Below are positions 12,001 through 18,000 of a stretch of DNA of 28,958 nucleotides, one piece after another (within the stretch, counting starts at the first letter, position 1; every line of letters starts with the position of its first letter). Under the pieces are notes generated by a model. The model searched no databases. It saw only the letters and a program-made list of their open reading frames with translations, and was not told where the DNA came from. The position numbers and the translations under genes are program-made. Origin of the DNA: Spirogloea muscicola (lineage: Eukaryota > Streptophyta > Zygnematophyceae > Spirogloeales > Spirogloeaceae). The DNA is taken from positions 1-28,958 of the forward strand of contig WELB01000422.1 in assembly GCA_009602725.1 (NCBI GenBank). The letters run 5' to 3'.

Positions 12001-15000
12001 TACGACCTGACTGCCGAGCTCCGGGTGGCCGGCGCCGCCGTCAAGGAGCTCACGCCGGCCATGCTGCGCAAGCTGCTGCGCACGCCCTCCGTTGCCAAGG
12101 CCGTTACTGCGATGGACGTTCAGGTCAGCCACTCAAGCACACGGGTCTTGGGCTTCACAATCGCACATAGTTATTGCTTTACTGGGCCTGGGGTTTGGGG
12201 TTTAGGGACTAGAGTGAGCAAAAGATTTGGATGTAGATTTCCAGGTTTGGTACGAGGTGAGGGTTGACTTCATGGCTGAGAAAGTCAACAAAATTCGAGA
12301 CACCGATAAGTCTCGATTGTCACAAATCGCAGCTCAGGATTCAGATGTCCTGCTGACATAAACCTCCTGGACTGGTTCTTCATGATTGTTGCATCAATAG
12401 CATTACTGAGAATGTTCTGATTCTCAGGACTGACAATGATAATCAGATAAGAGTATGCACTGAATGCAACAGCAGATGTGGGGTGGTGGTTCTCAGTCGT
12501 CTGCAATGCTTGGACATTGTTATACAAACTTACTGCTGGAGCAGACTTCATGTCTGAAACTGCATCCTGAAATAGAGTTCAATTGCAATCTTGTTAATTG
12601 AGTTGTGTCAGAGAGTACCTACTGATACTACTGCAAGCATTGGTGGCAGGTGGACTTGCTGGACTACTGCTGCGCCGACATCCACCTCGAGCAGCGCCGC
12701 GGACAAGCCCAGGAGGGCCAGCTTTCTCTTTCGCAAAGTCAGGCGCCACAAGGACCGAATGCCCTGCCAGTGCAGAGTCAGACTGCCGGAGTCAGCGCCA
12801 ACGGCTCATTGCTCAGAAGCAGCGACCCACTCCAGGAGCTCGCAGACTTCGGCCGCGCGGTGCTGGACCTCGGCCGGAGCACGATCGAGGAGCTGAGCCG
12901 CGAGCCCGCCGCCGTTTCGAGGCTGGGTGGTGATGTGGGCGCCCATGTAATGGAGGTGCCTCGTGACGGCACACGCTTGAGCATCGCACCGCCAAGACCA
13001 GCAGAGGTGGCGGCCACAGAGGAGGAGGAGGAGGAGGTTACTATAAGTGAGGACGACTTACTGGAGGTGGGTGCCTCTCACTTCACTGATTGACAATTAA
13101 TCTAGACAGCTGAGCAAGACTTGATCTGCTATTGCTGCCAGTGCCCTTGCACTCTCCTCTCTGATCAGATCAGCTCTTTCACAATGAGATTTAGCTGTTG
13201 TCGCCACTGCGCTTCTCAAGATTATCTCCAATGAAACTACACAGCTCCAGGTGGTGATATGTGTAGCACTTCAGGTTGCTCTTCTAAAGGCATCCCTGTC
13301 TATCATGACAAGAAACATAATACTTCGATCTATGACTATGGATACATAAATATTCCTTAACCTACATTTGACCCAAATCTTGACAATACCTGCTTGCAGG
13401 TGAATGAGGTGCTGGTTGGTGAGTTGAGCGGCGTGCTGCTCCCAACGGCGTCGAGCGCCATGAGCCGGCTGGGCAGCGCGAGCCTCCTCGTCGCCAGCGC
13501 CGCCGAGCAAAGCCTCTTCCTGCCGGCGCTGGGCGCCCGCTTCGTCGCCGCCGCGGTCGTGGAGCGCCCGGGGCTGGGCCGCCTGTTCCGGCACGCCGGC
13601 TTCCAGGCCGCATTGGGCCTGCGGCGGCTCTCGCCCGAGGCGCTAGCGGCGTGCCTGGCGCAGGTGGCTCCGCGCCAGTGGGCTGCGGCGCCCCCGTGGG
13701 TCTTCTGGGACCCCGCCGCCGTCGGCCCGCAGGTCGACTGCACTCAACGACCAGCACACATTCTCCAACTCCAAAGTCAAAGCAATGGCAATGCAGTTTG
13801 TGAAGTCAAAGCAATGAAAAGATCTATTGCTCTGACCAGGAGTTTGTTTGACTTCGGGTTCTGGGGAATGCAGGTGCCGACAGCAGCGTGGCTGAGGCGC
13901 TTCTGGGCTGTCGCCAGCCCTCTGTCGCGCCGGCAGCGCCAGCTGTTCGGCGCGTACCCGCTGCTGCCGGCGGTCGTTGGTGCGGCGGGGCCGGCGCTCG
14001 TGCGGCTCGACCAGGCCGCACTGGTCCTTGTCCCGCCGCCCGCGTCGCCAAGTCTTGCGGCCCCTCTGCCGCTGCTGACTTCGGCAAGTCAAGGGTCGGC
14101 GGACGAAAGTCAAGGCGGCGCAGAGACCTCTGAACGGGCATCCGCCAACCTCCTGCCTGAGTCAGCGCGTCCATATTCTGGTCAAACTGGGTTTGACTCT
14201 GCGCTGGCACAGACTGCTCCACCTGGGCAAGTCATGGGTGCCCCAGTGGCGGAGTCCGTCAACTCTGACCTCCGGTTCGCGGCTGTGGATGCTGAGCATC
14301 CCTGGCTGCTGCCGCTGCTCAAGGCCCTGGGAGTGCCGGTCTACGACCACGCCTTTCTGGACTGCCCAGCCCTGCTGTTTTGTCTGCCGCCCGAGAATAA
14401 GCCACTGCAGAAGATTGTTGTCTCCAAGCTCGTCAACCTCCAGGTGAGCATGTATGGTGACTCCGATCACAAAGTCACTGTTTGAAGTCCCCTTGGACTC
14501 TGATAAGCATCCGATGTGGTCGGGTGGAATTCCTGGATCATTGTGTAATCAGGTAAGGAGCAGAGGGGTTACTTGGGCACACTTTGGACCATGGTTCTGA
14601 CCACGTACAAGCAGACTCAGAGCTTTTGTTAGAGTCATCAGCTTTGCGCCTCTAAAGAGAAGTTTATATTCTCTCTAGATATTCTCAAATGGTAAAAATT
14701 GTTGTTACTCCAATATAACGCAGGGCTTACGATCTAGATTCTAGACCTGCACTGTATCTCTGATTCTGCTACGGTTGTGCAATCTGGCAGTTGGCTGGCA
14801 GCCTGGCTCTTGGCACAGCTGCAATCAGCCCCTCGACCTGCGATGCTTTCTTCACCTTCCTCGCGTCTTTGCTCTCGTCGACAAGCGACGGTATTGCCCA
14901 TATGCTCAAAGAGGGCACCACTGTACTCAGCTTTGTGTTGAGTCTTGGCAGTGACGCTCTTTCATGTACTAGTGCTGCATTTGAAGCCCTTGAAGTGATG

Positions 15001-18000
15001 GCCTGACTCAGGCAAGGAGACATTGAGTCCACCACTTTCAACCCTCTCACTATAGTGCTTCTGGGCTGTCTTCATTTCTAATTGAGCAGTATTAGTTTTA
15101 TTGTTACTGTAGATAAGTGTGCGCAGTATATATTGATGGAGCATATCTCAGAAACTGATCTGAATTTGCTAGATGCTGATGATGTTCTTGTTGTCATGAG
15201 CAGAGGCCGCAGCTGCATACGACACGAACGAGGTGACGGTACTGCAGCTGCTCCCCATCTACCGCACTGTGCAAGGAGGGCACTCAGCGATCGACGCATC
15301 TCTGCACTGCACCATACCGCCGGGCGCCTTCCTCCAACCTGGCACTGAGTACTGCCTCCAGGTGAAGAGCAAACGATGCAAGCATTGTTGCTATCGAGGT
15401 CGCTCACAGGAAATTAGCGACATGACCGTTTTGCAAGTCTGGCATATTGGCAACTTAACACGTTTGATTGCTGACATTATTGCCCCGTTTTGTGGCTGCC
15501 AGTATCGCAGCGATGCACAGGGAAAGGGGCTGTACCGCACCTTGGGCGTGCAGGAGCTGAGCAACGCGGACATACTGGCGCGCTTTGCGCTGCCTACGTT
15601 CAGCGCTCAGGCGGAGCGCGACCAGGAGCATACTCTGGCCTACATTCAGGTGCCTCAGCTCGGCCTCCTTTCCGCAGCGCAATTAGATAAGGACTGCTCT
15701 TAGAGGTAACATTGGTTGTTATTGAGGTAACACAATGAGGTAACAACATGGTAATCACTTCACAGGGTGCTGCTTCTGGAACGCTCATGTTGACTTCGGT
15801 CATGTATGTTGACATGCAGGCGCATTGGTCAAGTCTGAAGGTCAACGACGCCGTGGTGGCCGCTCTGCGGGAGACAGAGTTCGTGCGGCCGGGCGGCAAC
15901 GATTCTGGCGCGCGGCGGGTGCGGCCGGCGGACCTCCTGGACCCGACGGTCGAGCTCCTGAGCCGCGTCTTCCTGGCGACCGATCGCGAGCGCTTCCCGT
16001 CGGCCGAGTTCTCATCCGCATTCTGGATCGAGGTCCTCCGGGAAGCCGGCCTGCAGCACAAGCTGGACGCGTCGCTGCTACTCGAGTGCGCCCGGAAGGT
16101 CGAGCAGCTGGGCTCAACCCAAGTCAACAGGGGCAGGCAAGCTGTGGACGTCACGGCGGCCCTCAGCCAGTCGCAGGCGGCGGTGGTCAGCCCGGAGCTG
16201 TGGAGCACCGCAGAGTACCTGGTTGGTCACGTGCTGGCCAACTTCGGGTCCATCTTCGGGAGCCCGCGTTGCGAGGACTTGAGCAGAATCAAGTGAGTAC
16301 TCTAATTAGTAATCCCCGGCTGTGGCTGTCTGAATGCCTTAATACTTGCAAAGTTGCCGTCCATTAGGATTGTTGACTTTGTGAGGTAGTCCTTGTGCAA
16401 ATCTTGTGGACCTGCTGATGATGGTCCCCGTGTTCTAGCCTCAGGCAGCTGGCTGCACCTTAAACTTTTCTGTATTAATCACGACTGCTCTGCCTGCATC
16501 TGTGAAACTCCTGGCTTGAGGTCTGATTTCAGTTGTGACTAGATACTTAAGTCTAACTTGAACATGATACAGACATGTCAGAGAGCGGGACAGAATGATC
16601 CTCAAAATAGAAACTAAATTTTATGAGGAGAATAGAGAAAATATATAAGAATGATACAAGCATAGCTAAATAGATAGCTAGTTGAGCATGCCCTTTATCG
16701 GGTTACCCAGAATAATCCCAAGCTGCTGACTTTGTGTGTATGTCAGGTTCGTGCCGGCGCTCAAGGGCGTGCCCAACCCCCACAAGTTCGGCGGCCCGGC
16801 CCACCGCCTGCTGGCGGCGTACGAGGAGGCGGCCGCGCCCGGCGACTGGCCCCTCGTCTGGGCGGCGGTGCCGGTGCTGGCCGGCGCGCCAGCGCTCGTC
16901 CCGCCGCGGTTCGCGTGGTCCGCTCTGCGGCTCCGCAGCCCGCCTCCATTGGCCACCGTGCTAACCCACCTCCAGGTAATGGAACACCATCATCATTTCC
17001 ATCAACCATGTCCAGACTTGCAGACCAAGCCCTGAGCCTCAGTCCTGAGACCTAAAGGCATGGTCTTAAAATCCAAACCCAGCTGAGCTGCTGACAGCAC
17101 GACCTGATCCTTGGAACCAGAAAGCCACCTCCGCTTTTATGACAATGGCTTCGCTCCACTATCATTTATGAAGCTGCAGGGTCAGAGATCTTTCAGCTTT
17201 TGTCCACAATTATGGACTTACAATATTCACAGACTGGTTCTTGGTGATTATGAGGGCTAGTGATGATGTGCTCTATACAAAAGGGGACAACTCTTTAATC
17301 ATGGTGTGCATGGCAGATTGTTGGCCGCAATGGGGGAGAGAACGCTCTCGCAAGGTGGCCCAACGCCAGCGGAACCAGCGGCAAGACTGTGGAGAACGCG
17401 TTCACGGACGTGCTCAAGTACCTCGACAACTCCTTGGATCAGATTGGAAGCTCAGGTTGCTCTCCATCTTGACATATGAACCTTCTTAAGACTCATCATG
17501 CCACCAGCCTGCTTAAATATCACTTACATGTGTTGCTTGCCAGTTCTGCTGATTAGGTCTGCATGTGAGCATGTTCTTGAATAGTTCCTGGAGAAGAGCC
17601 TGTTGCAGGATAATCACGTAGATCCTTGGTGATTGTGGGACTTGAAAATGGATATACTTAGCAGTGCTACCGCTCTTGGTTATCTAATTGCAGACAAGGA
17701 GAAGCTGCAGGCGCTGAGCTTTGTGCCGGTTGCCAACGGAACGCGGCTCGTCCCGCCAAGCGCGATCTACGCGAAGCTCACTGTGGACCTCATGCCGCTC
17801 GCCTTCCAGCTGCCGTCCCAGTACCTCGCGTACTCGCGGTGCCTGGCGGCGCTGGGCATGCGGGAGGTGCTGACCTTATCCGGCGCCCGAGAGCTCCTGC
17901 TGGCTCTGCAGCGGGCCTGCGGCTACCAGCGCCTCAACCCCAACGAGCTGCTCGCCACCCTTAAGCTCCTGCAATACACGACGTCTGCCCTGGTCAGCGC

